Shown: positions 1 through 13,580, numbered from the stretch's first letter. The stretch is 64,000 nt of DNA from Sindora glabra (GCA_020226215.1 CM035229.1:85205343-85269342), one strand, 5' to 3'. Numbers and translations are program-made. Notes: generated by a model from the letters alone, not told the origin.

Positions 1-217
1 AATGTCGGCCTGTAAAGGTCGAAATGGGTTTATCTTATGCGAGTAAATTATTACGTACTATTAAATAAATATATTATAAAAATAATAATACATCCTGTTC
101 AGGCTACGCTTGTAATATTAAATATTGTTTCATTCATTTGTAAGAACAAAATTTGTATATGATAATATGTGTCAGTTGTGAGGGTACAGTGAATATTTTG
201 CAGCCAAAAGTAACGAG

Positions 218-2971
218 ATGAAGAAAAGTTTAATTACTTTTATATATTCAAATGGTACAATGATTGAGGGATCGATGAGGGTAATGTACGATGGACCTCC
301 CTCAAAGGCATTGAAATTGAGAGGATGCAGTAGTATGGATGTTTTGTGCGAGAGAATTCATGCCCGACTGAAACTTCACCAATATCAAGCTGTGGGGAAA
401 ATTGTTTACAGGTTTCCACAGCATCAAACAGAGGCTCAATATATGGCATATGAATTGGACGACGATGAAGACTTGGCATGTGCTATAGCAAGTTACGAAC
501 AACATCCGACGATGACAGCAATGGAGTTGTACGCAGAAGTGATCACACCCGAATTGCACGCTGCCAACCTGGGTTCACAAGAAAGAGTTCCAACAACTAG
601 ATCACCTGTGGATCCAACGGCTAATGTCAGTACTAGTTGTTCGATGGTGCGGGAAAGCCTTCCTTACACGGGCAGAATCGAGTTCCACATTTCTGATAGT
701 TATACTCCTGCATTGGACTCATCTGTTGCAGGTGTTTTCTCAAGAAATATATCATATACCATGATGGGATCAACAAGTGCCTTACCGGTCGTAGATGAAG
801 AATCCACTGATCCTACATTCATGGATGCCCACCTTGAGTCTGGTTTTGAAGAGGATGAGGTGTCTTGCAGTAGCGATGATGATCGTGACACTGATGACAA
901 AGAACATGCAACTACACATGGAGACAGTGTTGCAATGCAGCGAGTGAGGAGTGACAATCCTGCACAGACATCATGTGGTGTCCCTCAAGCTGCTATCTTC
1001 TCTCACATTGATTGGGATGCCATAAGGAATCCCAATGAATTTTCGAAGATAATGAAACCAACCTATGATTACGGCATGGAACACTTATAGGTTGGACAAG
1101 AGTTTGATTGCAAGGAGGCATTAATTGCTGCAACCAAGCATTACCACATCAGGAGGCACCACAGTTATTATGTGGAGGAGTTAGATACCAGAAGATTAAG
1201 TGTGAAGTGTGATTATTACGGGGATGAATGCAGATTCCGTCTCAGAGCGACCAATCTGAAGAATTCTAACACTTGGACAATAACTAGATTCTCAGGGCCT
1301 CACACATGTGTTAATGCCAGTTTGACACAGGATCACAAGTCTCTTGACTCCGAGTATATCAGTTCCTTGATATTGGAGATGATTAAAGTGAAGCAAGATG
1401 TTCCAATCTCGCTTATACAAGAGAGGGTGAAAGGCATGTACGGGTATAAGATTTCGTACAGAAAAGCATGGAAGGTAAAACAAAACGCAATCGTCAAGGT
1501 GTACGGTGATTGAGATAAATCATACGAAGTGATCCCCAAATGGTTAGACATTTTAGGCTATTATGACCAAGCTTTGTTCAAGTTGGAGTCAGGAGAATTC
1601 GTCACAGTTGACGGCCGTGTTGATCCACAAAAACATATTTTCCACCGAGTTTTCTTGGCTTTCAAGCCGTGCATTGCCGCGTTTCCCTACTGTAAGCAAT
1701 TCATACAAGTTAATGGAACGCACCTGTATGGCAAGTACAGAGGCGTGCTACTAATTGCTGCGACCCAGTATGGTAACAAATGTCCAGTTCCTCTTGCCTT
1801 TGCCATTATTGACAAGGAGAACTACGAAAACTGGAGTTGATTTTTGGCATTACTACGGGTAAATGTTACGAACTAGCAAGGAATGTATCTAATATCAGAT
1901 CGACACCGAGCTATAAAAGATGCTGTAGCCATCGAAGGTCTAGGATGGCAGCCTCCTCATGCTTTAAACCAATACTGTATCAGACATATTGCCAGCAACG
2001 TTCGCAAGAAATGCGGGGATGACAATGTCAAGAAAGCTATCCTTAAGATTGGTATGCCTTATAGCATAATTTCTTTGTTGAACCTTTCATTTATAAATTT
2101 GTGTATCTGGTAGTTCAACCCAATTAACTTATTTGTCTCCTTCTGTACAGCATACGAGCCCAATTGGGAAAAGGCTATGGAGAGATTGGAGAACCTTAGG
2201 AAAGTCAATGAGGAGATCCACAAGAAGTTGACTGCTATTCCGATGGAGAAGTGGACGTTTGCTTATGACGAAGGCAGAAGATATGGTCATATGACGACTA
2301 ACATAGTAGAATGCATCAATGGCCTTTTCAAAGGATTAAGGAAGTTACCAATCACAGGCCTTGTTCAACAAACATATTATATATGTGTCAAGTACTTTGT
2401 GGAAAAGGCAAAAGAAGCACATGCTGAACTACAACAAGGTCACATATACGCAAGCAGATTCAGACAGGAGCTTGCGACTATCCAGTCATGTGCTTCTTCT
2501 TACCACGTTCGTGCTTATAATAAACAAGGAACTAGGTTTGAGGTGGTGAAGAGCCCTGATATGGTTAGGGGATCATGTGGAAAGGTCGTCCAAGTGTTAT
2601 TAGACAAACGACAATGTGACTGTGGACAATTCCAAGCATATAGGTATCCTTGCGCTCATATTATTGCTGTTTGTGCCTCAGTCAATATATCGTGGGAACC
2701 ATATGTCGATGCTGTATACAGGCTTAACACACTACTCAATTGCTACAAATCTAAGTGGTGGCCGATCAGGGAGTGGTCGCAATGGAATAACCTACCACTA
2801 TTTCTTATCTTAGTTTCAAATTATGGAAGATTGCGTGCAAAGGGACGACTAAAGTCGACCCGGATAAGAAATGAGATGGATTGGCCTCAAGAGAGTGGTG
2901 TCAAGCAAAAATGCGATCTTTGTAAGACGAAAGGACATCTACATGGGGAGGAAGGCCCTTCTTCACATTGA
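218..2971 (+). pseudogene. MuDRA-type MULE transposase, broken by in-frame stops
   Basis: The family catalyses cut-and-paste transposition in the nucleus. One reading frame runs from the ATG at 218 to a splice donor after 2051. A 99-bp GT-AG intron (2052-2150) follows, then exon 2 to the stop at 2969-2971. Domains in order: an N-terminal PB1-like region (about residues 1-110); an acidic Ser-rich linker; the MuDR DNA-binding domain (around 1091-1320); the MULE catalytic domain (about 1640-2340, with NGTHLYGKY and LISDRHRA); a SWIM zinc finger (CDCGQFQAYRYPCAH, about 2610-2660); and a C-terminal zinc knuckle that has lost its last Cys. In-frame stops lie at 1088-1090, 1511-1513, 1838-1840 and 1892-1900 (approximate), with no frameshift in exon 1. 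The first catalytic Asp of the usual DGTHLYG motif reads Asn. This copy is therefore inactive on two counts. Confidence 0.9.
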
Positions 2972-3241
2972 TTTTGATTATTTACTTTCGCAGATATGTT
3001 ACGCAGGTTTTTAACCAATGTCATAAGTGTAACAGTCGGATGATGTGTTTTTTTTATGGTTGTAAAATTGCACGTCATTATGAATATATATGTTATCCCA
3101 TTACTAGTAATGTGAACAAACCATCAGTTAATCGTCCAAGTGCATATAAATTCTTGTGTTGATCTTTGTACTCAAATTGCACAAGTATGTTAACTTAGTG
3201 TGTGTTTAAATTCCATTCTAATGCAATTCTTGTCGTGGAAG

Positions 3242-5705
3242 ATGGCATCCACATCCCGACACATTGATCCTGGTCCATAGGATCCTTCACTACTGACGGC
3301 TCAGGCCTCACACATATCTCAGTCGATTTAGGCAGGCCATGTATGGAAATAGTTAGATCTTAAAAAACTTGGTTAAACAGTTTTTGAATTGTTAGACGCA
3401 ATAATTAGTGATTTTTTTCTTCTGCAGCCTGATTGTGTGCTGAGGATTCGACGAGCTCATCACTACCATCACCAGCAGCCGCCGGAGTTGATTGTCCCCT
3501 TTTTACGAGAGGCAGGTTTTTACGGCCTGGCGATGTGCGAGTTTGTGCCGATCGACCATCAGTTGATCAGTGCTTTTGTAGAGAGATGGAGGCTGGAGAC
3601 ACACACCTTTCACATGCCGCAGGGAGAGACGACTATTACACTGCAGGATGTTGCTTTTCAGCTCGGCCTACCCATTGACAATCGAGCAGTGACGGAGCCC
3701 ACTGTATGGGGATGGGGAGCCCTGATAGAGGAGTATTTAGGACTCTAGTTACCGGAGGGTGAGAATGTCCTCAAAGGGGGGCGACTGAGGATGAGTTGGT
3801 TGGAGAGGCATTTCACTCATCTTCCAGATGATGCGGATGAGGTGACAGTACAGAGATTCAACCGGGCCTACATCTTGCGTCTCATTGGTGGGATGTTATT
3901 TCCAGACCACTCCGGCACATATGTCCACTTCATGCACTTACCCTTGCTTGGACACTTACATGAGGTTGGGACGTACAGTTGGGGATCTGCTTGCCTAGCT
4001 TATTTGTACAGAGAGCTCTGCAAGGCCACTGTTCCGGATTACAGGGAGATAGGAGGGTGTTGCCTACTACTGCAGCTCTGGGCATGGGATAGATTTTCCA
4101 CTATCGCTCCCGCGATTACTGTTTCAAACATAACAGAAGGGGATGCAAGGATTGGCCCCCTAGCCCACAGGTTAGAAAATTTTTCAACTTTCACTTATAA
4201 TTAAGTTCACTTTGAAGTTGTTTAACTTAGTTATTGAACTTGATAGGTGGCACTACCAGAAGACGTTCTAGAATAGTCCGGCACATAACCTACCCTATTA
4301 TAGATACGTGCTGGACCGTCTCCGACTCGACCAGGTATGTAGGGGATAATGGATATGTTTATTTCAGGGCTTTGTCCATTTCATTATTGCATTTAAATGA
4401 TAAAATAAATTTGTAACTTCAGATCGCTTGGATCCCGTACACTGAGGTGGTCACCTCATCACTGCCTCAGTACTGTTTTGATGGGAGTGACACGTGGACA
4501 GCAGTGGTACCGCTCATTCACTTTCAGATTGTCGAGTGGCACCAGCCGGATAGGGTTTTGCGGCAGTTTGGACTACGCCAGGCTATTCCTGAGCCACCGA
4601 AGCAGGTGGCGAAAGTCCATTGCCTTCACTTGTCCGGTCGGCATGATGAGTGGCACATCTGCCATTAGCCGTATATTGCACTCTGGGATATCCGGCGAGA
4701 CTTGTGCGCTATGGCTGAGCCGACCACACGACTAGTTCTAGGCCCATGATCCGATTACATGATATGGTACAGACGGGTTACCAGGCGATGTATTACACTC
4801 GTTGGGGGAGCGCTAGACCTTGTGGTAATACTGCGTACTAGTTTTCTGTGTCTGATTTTCCTTAAATGCATTAGTATTGTAACTAACTTTAATGTCAAAA
4901 ATTTGCACAGGTAGATGAGGTGTCCACACCACGGGACTTCACTACACCTGAGGGGCAGGCTAGGTTCACCTTCGATGCGCTTAGATCAGCGACGGACTCC
5001 ATCCTTCTTGCCATTCAAGAGGTTAATCATGTGATTATTGACTCACATGCGGAGCCAGCTCCTCATGCCCATCATATCCCAGACCCTGCGTAGGTTGACC
5101 ATGATCAGCCTCGCTCTCATCGACGACGTCGCACTGCTCCACGATATACGTCGCAAGCTGATGTTCCATCCGCTTTGACAGTGCAGCAGCCTCCACCATC
5201 GACTGTCTAGCAGATCATGATGATGATGCCTGATATTACTACCTCATCTCATATGTACTCTATTGCACCTGATGATCCTTCATCCTCCACCATGTTCCCG
5301 GCTGCACTATATGGTTCGTTGTCATCTCAGATGTACCAGTTTCCTCCTGGTGTTCCATCCTCATTCCAGGCATTTTCACATATACCAAGAGTTTCATCTT
5401 CATTCTATGTCTTTCCTTCCAGTGATGCTAGTCCATCACAGCCATATCGTCTTGCATTTGATTCACATACTCAGGATCAGGGATTAGCACTTGGTGGCAT
5501 GATGATAGATGACTCAAAGCTTATAGATAGAGGTAGAGGTGGAGGCAGAGCAGGAGCTAGGGGCAAAGGCAGAGCGGGAGCTGGAGGTAGAGGAGACACA
5601 GACACCGGGGATGTGACTCCCGAGCCTGCGCAGAGGGTTAGTAGATACGGCCGCCACATTACCGATCCTAGATGTGGGACTGAACATCACTTACGTAGAC
5701 ATTAA
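3242..5705 (+). pseudogene. MAIN-like plant mobile domain (PMD) protein, broken
   Basis: This is the second gene of the MULE, in the PMD family (aminotransferase-like plant mobile domain; MAIN/MAIL relatives). Host MAIN proteins act in the nucleus in genome stability and silencing; what the transposon copies do is unclear. Inferred exons: about 3242-3345 (starts MASTSRHIDPGP), 3428-4170, 4247-4334, 4423 to about 4822, and 4911-5705, all with plausible GT-AG borders. Diagnostic stretches are REAGFYGLAMCEF, LISAFVERWRLETHTF, ITLQDVAFQLGLPID, WIPYTEVV, LPQYCFDGSDTWTAVVP and VEWHQPDRVLRQFG. The last exon gives a low-complexity Ser/Pro region, a Gly/Arg-rich stretch and a tail with RCGTEHH. In-frame stops occur in exon 1, at 3746-3748, in exon 3, at about 4665 and in exon 5, so the gene is dead. 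Confidence 0.88.
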
Positions 5706-6340
5706 CTTTCTTTTCCATGTTTATTATATATTTATGTACATCTATCTTACTACTTTATTACCAAACATCAACATTTAGGATGATTTTAATTATTACGACA
5801 TTTTTATCTGCTTGCATTGGTTCTTATATCTTTAATAATAAACTTTAAAATCATTACAATATTTAAATTTTTTTTAAAAAATAATGATAATGACATCTCC
5901 CAAATATAATAACTAACATTATTAATTTTTTACTTTCACAATTATTATAATTATCTACTTTTTTATTTATTTACCATGTTAAAATAAATAAACAATATTA
6001 CAGTAAATTAATAAATTTTATCTTCATAATATATATATTTATTTTTTAATTAAATTTTTTTCTCATTACTTATTTTAATATTATTAGTGAATAAAGGAAT
6101 CAATAGTTATAATAAATATAAAAAAATTAATAATATTAATTATAATATTTGAAGGATAAATAACCATCATCCTTGTAAATGATATTAAATGCTGTGTTTA
6201 TTCAATACGTTATGAGTTAAGTCCACCAAACATTTAAGAATAAACATATGTAGCACAATTGTTAACGTAGATGGGGATGCTGGCCATGTACAATACCAAA
6301 ATTCAAGTCTTTTGGATTCACAGTAGACACGGTCACCGGC
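5706..6340. other. AT-rich stretch, no gene seen
   Basis: Very AT-rich DNA 3' of the PMD gene, with long runs of A and T and no coding signal. It may still be inside the MULE, because no terminal repeat was found before this point. Confidence 0.6.
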
Positions 6341-6490
6341 TAATTAACTTAGAAATGAGGAGCGAGGGTGCCGTAGGCCAAAGGCGCCATATCGCCTGGC
6401 GTCCCTTCCCTTGAGCGCCAACGATGCCATTTCGTCTGGCGTCCCTCGACACGTCATTTGACGTCTCTCCACCGCTGTGCGTATCTTCTG
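6341..6490. repeat. GC-rich, degenerate GGCGCCA/TGGCG repeat patch
   Basis: An island of much higher GC in AT-rich surroundings. It holds repeated, partly decayed copies of a GGCGCCA ... TGGCGTCCC motif (around 6385-6410, 6415-6445 and 6445-6480). It resembles the clean palindromes at 7330-7391, about 0.9 kb downstream, and is probably an older copy of the same repeat. Confidence 0.5.
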
Positions 6491-7329
6491 TGCGTATTTT
6501 GATAAAATATTGTGAAGGAACGATAAAACTATTAATAATTTCTTAAAAAATAGTTAATCGATACTTTTGCCACCCATTGCCAAAATATTTTATCATTGTG
6601 ACGAAATAAAAAAGAATTAATTCATGTTACAATTTTAATTTCATTACAACATGAAAAGATTATTGCAACGAAATAACCACATTTTTTTAATTTTCAACTA
6701 TCTTCAACTTCGTCATTTCGTATTTACTTTGTTACAAATTAAAAATAATTTTATTGAAATAAATACAAAGTAGCAAGAATATTATTGGAATAAATATAAA
6801 ATAAAAAATATATATCTATTTCGTTATATTTCTTTTCATTTTTAACAATCTTCAACTTCGTATATAAAGAATATTATTGGATAATTCAATAAATTTACTT
6901 ATATATAATAACGTATTAAATAATTACTTGTAAAGTTTATAATTCCGAACGTTGGAAGTTTATAATTCTGAAAAATGATAAATGTTAAGTGTTATTGGAT
7001 CAAATTTTGAGAGACATTAATATAAAATACGTAAATATTCTTTATTGATCCTATATTTTTTTAATAATATTTAATTATTTACTAAATATTTATTATTTTT
7101 ATTAATTATATTATTATCATTAACTACTTTCTTATTTAATTCCTATAATCAATTTATGTATTAAATATCAAAGTGGAGTTAACATTTTTTTATGATATCA
7201 AATATAATTATGAAATGAGTAATTTATTTTTAAAAATTTATTTTGAGTCACAATCATAAATTATTTATTTAAAAAAATTTTATTTTGAAATGATATTAAA
7301 ATTAATTATTTTTGAAGAAAAAATTGACT
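6491..7329. other. AT-rich stretch, no gene seen
   Basis: AT-rich, low-complexity DNA between the two GGCGCC patches. No open frame or recognisable element. Confidence 0.6.
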
Positions 7330-7391
7330 GAGGGCGCCACCTTGAATGGCGCCCTCAAACAGGCCCAGAGGCGCCATCTTGGGTGGCGCCT
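7330..7391. repeat. Two adjacent GGCGCC palindromes
   Basis: The first palindrome has perfect 10-bp arms, GAGGGCGCCA (7330-7339) and TGGCGCCCTC (7347-7356), around a 7-nt loop. The second has perfect 8-bp arms, AGGCGCCA (7369-7376) and TGGCGCCT (7384-7391), also around 7 nt. A further GGCGCC lies at about 7397. The 3' side (7400-7600) is less AT-rich and ends in a CT-rich tract with a TATTTAAG sequence. These may be the right terminal region of the MULE or part of an unrelated repeat. The 66-codon open frame here has no recognisable product. Confidence 0.6.
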
Positions 7392-7600
7392 TCCCCGGCG
7401 CCTCCCCCCAATCGTACGTATTTTGGTAATAAGTTTTCAAACGACGGTAAAATAGAAATAAGTTTTACGAAAAACAGTAAAATAGCAAAACACCGCGGCA
7501 TGTTTGAAAATTCAAAGGGTCGGGAAATAAGAAGAAAACAAAAGAGGGTGAAGCGGAGGAAATTGTTGAAAATTGATGGTTAAACCGTTGCTTCTCTCCT

Positions 7601-10600
7601 CTTATTTAAGGGTCCGTCTCTCTCTCTGTAGAAAAATATTATTTAAATTTATAATAAAGGAATAAATTATTATTTATATATTTTATAATTATTTTTTAAA
7701 ATTTATAATAATAAAAATCTTCTTTAAAATAAAATATATGTTTTTAAAATTTTTATATTTAATATTAAATAAATAAAATAATTTTTATTTTAATATTTTA
7801 TAATCATATTTTATGAAAAATATTTTTTTATTGAAATAAACACACCCTAAATATTTAAAAATTTCTCCAAAACTTCCATATTAAAGCAGTAAAGAATACT
7901 ACTATTGGAGAATATTGTACAATCTTAAATGATTAATCATAATTTTCCGTTCATTTTCCCTTAGTCACTAAAACTAACAAATAATAGAAATATTATTCAA
8001 TAATTTAATTTAATCTTTTTCCCTTCCATGCCCCTCCATTCAAATCCAAATAAATCATTAAAGTGCAGCATAACCACGTGATATATTGATACTCATATTA
8101 ATAAGGAAAAATGAAATAATCTATTCAACTTTAATTTAAAAAATTTAAAAATTATCTCTTTAAATTATATAAAACTTAAAATTAATACACATTATCAACC
8201 TAATTTGTTATTTTATTAAATTATTTAATTTTTTATGATATTTTTTAAAAAATCACCATGTTATTTTATTTTATTTTTTTTATAAATAATTTCTATATTA
8301 TATAATTAACAATAATTAAATTAGATATATATAATTTTAATTAAATAATAAAAATTAGTTATGAAATTATCTATAAAAAATGATGAAATAAATCAGTGTA
8401 TATGATTTTTATTTAAAAATTTATTAAAAATTATGTAATTTAATAAAATAATAAATTAAATTAACAATAAATATTAATTTTAAATTGTATATAATTTAAA
8501 GGAGGTAACTTTTAAATTTTTAAGATAAAAAATAAAATTTAACTATTCTAAAATTAAAGAAAATATTTTACGTTTTCTCATGCTAATAATATATAAATTA
8601 AAGTGAACAAACAGGTTCATGTATAAAACATATGTGGAAAAATGTGAACATCCTTTTCAATGGTCATAGATTTGAGGCTTTATTTAGTATATATTTTTTA
8701 TTTCTCCTTCTTTTCAGGTTATTAATTAGGTCCCTAGCATTATTATTTTTATGTAAATGTTTTTTGAAGAATAAATTGAAAGCTATCCGTTTTTTCCCCC
8801 ATGCAATATGCACGTGTTTTCACTGTATCCACAGTTAAATGTGCGTGACAAAAAAAAACTGTAATTTGTTCGTTTATTGAAATAATTATTAGATTCAAGT
8901 GTAAAACTGAATACTAATGAAATTGAAACATTGCAGAAATATTATATCATATCAACATTAAACTTGTAAAAGATTTTAATCATTGAATGGTAGATAACAT
9001 TATTTAATAGATTTTCATCGATTTTTACATTTCCAGTGGATCTTAAATTATATATATATGAATTTAGTAAAATAATTATTTTTACTATTAATACTTTTAC
9101 GTTGCATTTTATTATATGGTAAGAAATAAAAATGAAAAAAGTAATAGTAAAAAAAATTATTTGATAAATATTATAAAATATAGAAGTTCATTGCCTTATT
9201 TCCTAAAGAATAGAATAATCATTCCAATAAAAAAATAATAAAATCTTCATTTCATATCAAGAGTAATAGAATAGATTATACCATTATTCATGTTGTATTC
9301 AATAGAATGGAATAAAATGAGAATAAAAAAAAATTAGAATAAAATAAAATAATTATTTCATAATTATATTTAATATTATTAAAAAGAAACAGAACAAGTG
9401 TTCCTTTCTACTTTTATGCTTGATGCATCCGAGGAATGAAATAGCAAATAAGTAGTCAATAACAATAATATTTTAATACAAAAATAATAAATATCTTAAT
9501 AATAATTTAATATTATTATAATATATGGTATGATCCATAATAAAAATTTTCATATTTTAAATTTTATTGTAAAAATTGCAACTAGCAAATTTTTTATAGT
9601 AAAAACATAAAAAAATTTAATTTACTAAAATTTTATATTAAATAATTATTTAAAAAATGAAAAAATATTTTATTTCAAATTTATTATAAAATCATAATTA
9701 TAAAAATATTTAAATAAAAATATTAAATTTAATTTTATTATATTAATTATTAATAAAAGATAATATTAAAATATATACAAAATATGAAGGATAAGAATGG
9801 AAAAAAAATTATTTCATAAATGATAGAGTAGCAAAACATTTATATTCGATAATGCTACCAAAAAAACTTTTAACTCATTCCTTCCCCATTATTATTCTAG
9901 AGCACAAAGTTAGGGAAATACTTTTGAGAGGCTGGATTTAAATTTATTAAAAATTTATATAAAAATTTCTTAACTTTTTAAGGTTGAATATAAATATTTC
10001 AAAAAAATTAAACAAATGTTGATAAAAACTTTGACTTTTCCCAAGCTTGGCTCTAGCTTGATTTTTTATTATTTTATTTTATTTTATCGTACATTATTTA
10101 TTGAAGGATATTTAAAAATGAAAAGAAATACACAAATGAGAAAACTTTGATGATGGAAGTATTAACTAAGGAATTTTTAAGAAATTATTTTTAGGATAAT
10201 AATTTTTTCTACTTAATTACAAATGATTTTATAAAAATTTTACCTTCAAGATAGAATGTCTAATGAAGAATAAAAAATTACAATTCTCAAAATATAAATT
10301 TGAAATTTTGAAAAAGAAATACACTCACTTTTAGGAGGATATAATAATAATAGAGTTACAAATACCTTGGAAAAAAAGTCATTTAAATAAATAAAATTGT
10401 TGCTTTTTAAAGGATACAAGTTTATATTTCAAAAAATCACACATTTTCATTTCAGAAAGATAATTTTATATTTCTCTTTTTAACAAGGGTTATTAACACA
10501 TTTGTTATTTTAAATTATACAAGTAACGATAGCACTATTATGAAATAATTTTTTACACTCATATCGTTTTTATTTTTATATATTTTAACATTATTATTTA

Positions 10601-11100
10601 TTTATAAAAAATAACATTGGCTTTAAATATTTCTCTATTAAAAACATTTTTATAGTTATATTTTTAATGAAAATTTAAAAATAAGATATTTTATTCTATA
10701 TAAAAATTAATATTAAAATAAAAAATATAATTTTTATATTTTTATTATAAAATATTTTATTAATTATAATTTTGATAATAAATTTAAAATGTGATAATTT
10801 TTGTTAATGATCATATCAGTTAATAATAATTATTAGTAATTATATTTTTTATTTTATTTCTATGTTATTTTGATATATTAAATATAAAAATAAAATGATT
10901 ATTTAATTTTTATTTACTTTCCTATTTCTATTTCTATTCTGTTAAATTAATTTTCTTTTTTTCTTTTTTTTGTAGAAATGGTAAAAATGAGAAATCCCCT
11001 AATCGTATTTGACAGGGTGCTAATAACACACTGCTAACAGAGACCCGTTAAAAGATTATTGTTAAAGGACATTATTATTTTTATACTATGTAAGTAATTT
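7601..11100. other. AT-rich intergenic DNA
   Basis: About 3.5 kb of very AT-rich sequence. The only open frames are short and without recognisable motifs. I see no RNA gene or confident mobile element. Confidence 0.55.
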
Positions 11101-11187
11101 TAGTATATTATGAATATAGTGATATATTATTATATTAATAATAAATTTTATGATATATCAATATATTATTATATTAATAATATACTA
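11101..11187. repeat. 87-bp AT-rich inverted repeat
   Basis: Perfect 11-bp terminal arms TAGTATATTAT (11101-11111) and ATAATATACTA (11177-11187). They enclose two direct copies of a segment containing ATATTATTATATTAATAAT. It could be a very small foldback element or chance in AT-rich DNA. Confidence 0.45.
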
Positions 11188-11219
11188 TAACTTTTCTTTA
11201 TCATATTCGTGTGTTTCAC

Positions 11220-11730
11220 ATGTACAAATAAAATAAAATTACGTGGGACAAGTTAGACTGGGAAGAGAAGGGAACAACAATCCATCTAGAAGATGATCCC
11301 ACCATATATCCAATGCAATGATCGATTCTAGTTTAGTGGTGGAGTGGTTGTATAGGTTTTGGCCTCCACTATTATTGGCCAGTTTTTTTCTTTTGGATGG
11401 AATATTTGCTCATGACCTCTTTTCCTTGCTTTGTAGTATGTTTTCTTGCCAAAAAGATAACGGGTGTTGCATCATCAAACGCCCACCAACCCACTTCTTT
11501 CTTTTAGTCACGTGCAATGGTTAATTCTTGGGCACCAACCCACCACTTGGTTCGGCGAATGAGGCACCAACATGTGACAGAAATTTTACCGAAAGGGCTA
11601 AGGTTTTTAGCTATTGTTTCTAATCTGTTTACCCTTTTTGTGGAAAGTGATATTCATAAAATGTTCCCAAGAGATAAGGAAGGACTACAATACCTTGGAA
11701 TTATTCCTAGCATAACTCATTCTGCTTAGT
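11220..11730. other. Normal-complexity patch, origin unassigned
   Basis: This 500-bp stretch is clearly less AT-rich than its surroundings and holds two overlapping open frames of about 70 codons (11318-11524 and 11517-11729). Neither protein is recognisable. A CACGTG box lies at about 11509-11514. It may be a relic of a promoter, gene or transposon. Confidence 0.3.
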
Positions 11731-13580
11731 TGGTTGCTTTTCAACCATATGACGTCGAATAAAAAGGTAATGGAGTGTAATTGATGGTTAAGATACAAGG
11801 ACTTCTAACTTATTGGTTAGTTACTTCAAAAGGCCATACAATTTGCATGTTAGTGCCAAGGAAAAAAAGAACAATTACACTACTTACCTCCCCTAAGTGA
11901 AATATGACCTTCGTATAATTTGATTTTTAGTCAAATTTTCTTTCCCCTAATTGTAATTTATACAATTTAGTTATTATATTAAAAATAATAGATATAATTA
12001 ATACACATAATTATATTAATCTATTATAATTTATTTCATTTTCACGTAAATTTGGCAATATATTTAATTTAATTTAAATAATAATATATTAATGATCAAT
12101 AAATTATTTATTTAAAATTAAAATAAAATACTATGACATTTTTATGGTTTAATATAATTACTTGGGCTTATCTTGGTATTTAAGATTTTATTTAGATCTC
12201 CCACAAAACATAAAAAAAAATCACGTTTACACTTAAATTGAATTTTTTTAATCAATGAAATGATGAAAAAAATAGGACTATGGAACATAATAATTGAGGC
12301 CATTATGATATATAAGTACAAATATCACTGTAAACATAAGTGTTAGTAGTATAAAAAGGTCATTATAATAAAAAATTATGGACAATAAATATGTCATTTA
12401 AAATAATTTATTTAAAATGACATTTTATTTCATTAAATTATGAGTTTATTGGAGACTTTTTATTTTGAATAAAATAAAATACACAAACTTCTCTTCTAAT
12501 TTTAAAGTATACTAAATTTTCTTCAAGTTTACAAAAATGTTATTATTAAATCTATTTTTAAAAAAATCATTAAAAAACCATTTATTTTAATTGTTAGGTT
12601 ATGATCAAACATCAAAATAATTAGTTTGCAAATTAAACTACACTTTATTTATTTCTTCTTTTTTTTGTATAAGAGAATTTTAAACTAGGGAGGAAGTGTC
12701 GGGGGAATCGAACTCCTTCTCTAAATACCACACGACTTTGGCATCCAAGAGAGGGTGAATTGAACTGGCCTCAGTGGCTACGCTTTATTTATTTCATAGA
12801 TTTGAAATTGCATCTTGGAGAAAAAAATTTCTCCAACAAGAAGGAACATGATTTGACGGAGGAAAAATTGGGCTAACTTTTATAAATATAAAGTTAATTA
12901 GTTTACGATTTACATTTAATTTATAAACCTATATAATTCATGAATGTAATATTTATTTTATTTTCTTAATAACTATTGATTATTGATTCTAATAATAATT
13001 TACTTATTCTGTTAATTCATGAAATAAATACAAGTAAATAAATAATAAAATAAAAGATTTGCATTGGATGTAATTTAATTAGAAATTTATAATATATGCA
13101 ATTTAAAAAGATAATAAAAAAAATGTATATGAAAATATTAAAAAAAAGAAAAAAATTAAAATAAGGAAAAAATTGAAGTTGAAGTAAAGAGAATTGCCCG
13201 TCATTGCTATAAAAGTTCCGTGTAACGTCACTCGGGTGAAATTTTGACTCCACCATTTTAAAAAGTTGTAATCGATAATAATATTTTTTGCTCTTAATCT
13301 AATTAACATTAAATTAAATAATTTACAAATTAGATAGTAAAACAAGGAATAATTAATTAATTAATTGATGTATTTACAAATTTGAAGTAATCTTCAATTT
13401 CCTATCGTAGCATAATTTTCAAATTTTTAATCGTAAAATTTGAAAAGTCGTATGAGAAAAAAATTGTGTGCATCTCATGAGGTGCAAATCCTAAACAACC
13501 TAATTTTTTTCACTCCGCTCTTCCTTAGCTTCCAACTCCGATTCTTCAAATTGAACTAATCATTCAATAAATGACACAAA
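11731..13580. other. AT-rich intergenic DNA with one tRNA-like or SINE-like patch
   Basis: No gene seen. A less AT-rich patch at about 12690-12785 contains GGAATCGAACTCC, resembling the complement of a tRNA T-arm, followed by text ending in CCTCAGTGGCTACG. It does not fold into a tRNA that I can draw. It may be a SINE or retroelement fragment. Confidence 0.4.

Larger units (their letters stand above)
1..5705 (+). mobile_element. Mutator-like element (MULE) with transposase and plant mobile domain gene, decayed
   Basis: Two adjacent plus-strand genes, a MuDRA-type transposase (218-2971) and a MAIN-like plant mobile domain gene (3242-5705), form the body of a Mutator-like transposon. MULEs carrying a plant mobile domain gene are a known plant arrangement. 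I could not find the terminal inverted repeats. The left end is probably outside the window, and the right end lies somewhere between 5.7 and about 7.6 kb, where GGCGCC palindromes occur. Both genes carry several in-frame stops, so this copy cannot make its own transposase. Bases 1-217 are AT-rich 5' flank with no coding signal of their own. The limits given are those of the visible gene content, not true ends. Confidence 0.75.

Noticed and set aside
7383..7583. 66-codon frame downstream of the GGCGCC palindromes
   Set aside because: It has no ATG of its own at the stated start, a basic low-complexity composition and no motif.
12690..12785. tRNA gene on the minus strand suggested by GGAATCGAACTCC
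   Set aside because: Only a T-arm-like motif is visible. I could not place acceptor, D and anticodon arms.
13103..13345. 80-codon minus-strand Phe/Ile-rich frame
   Set aside because: Its composition is that expected of AT-rich non-coding DNA.
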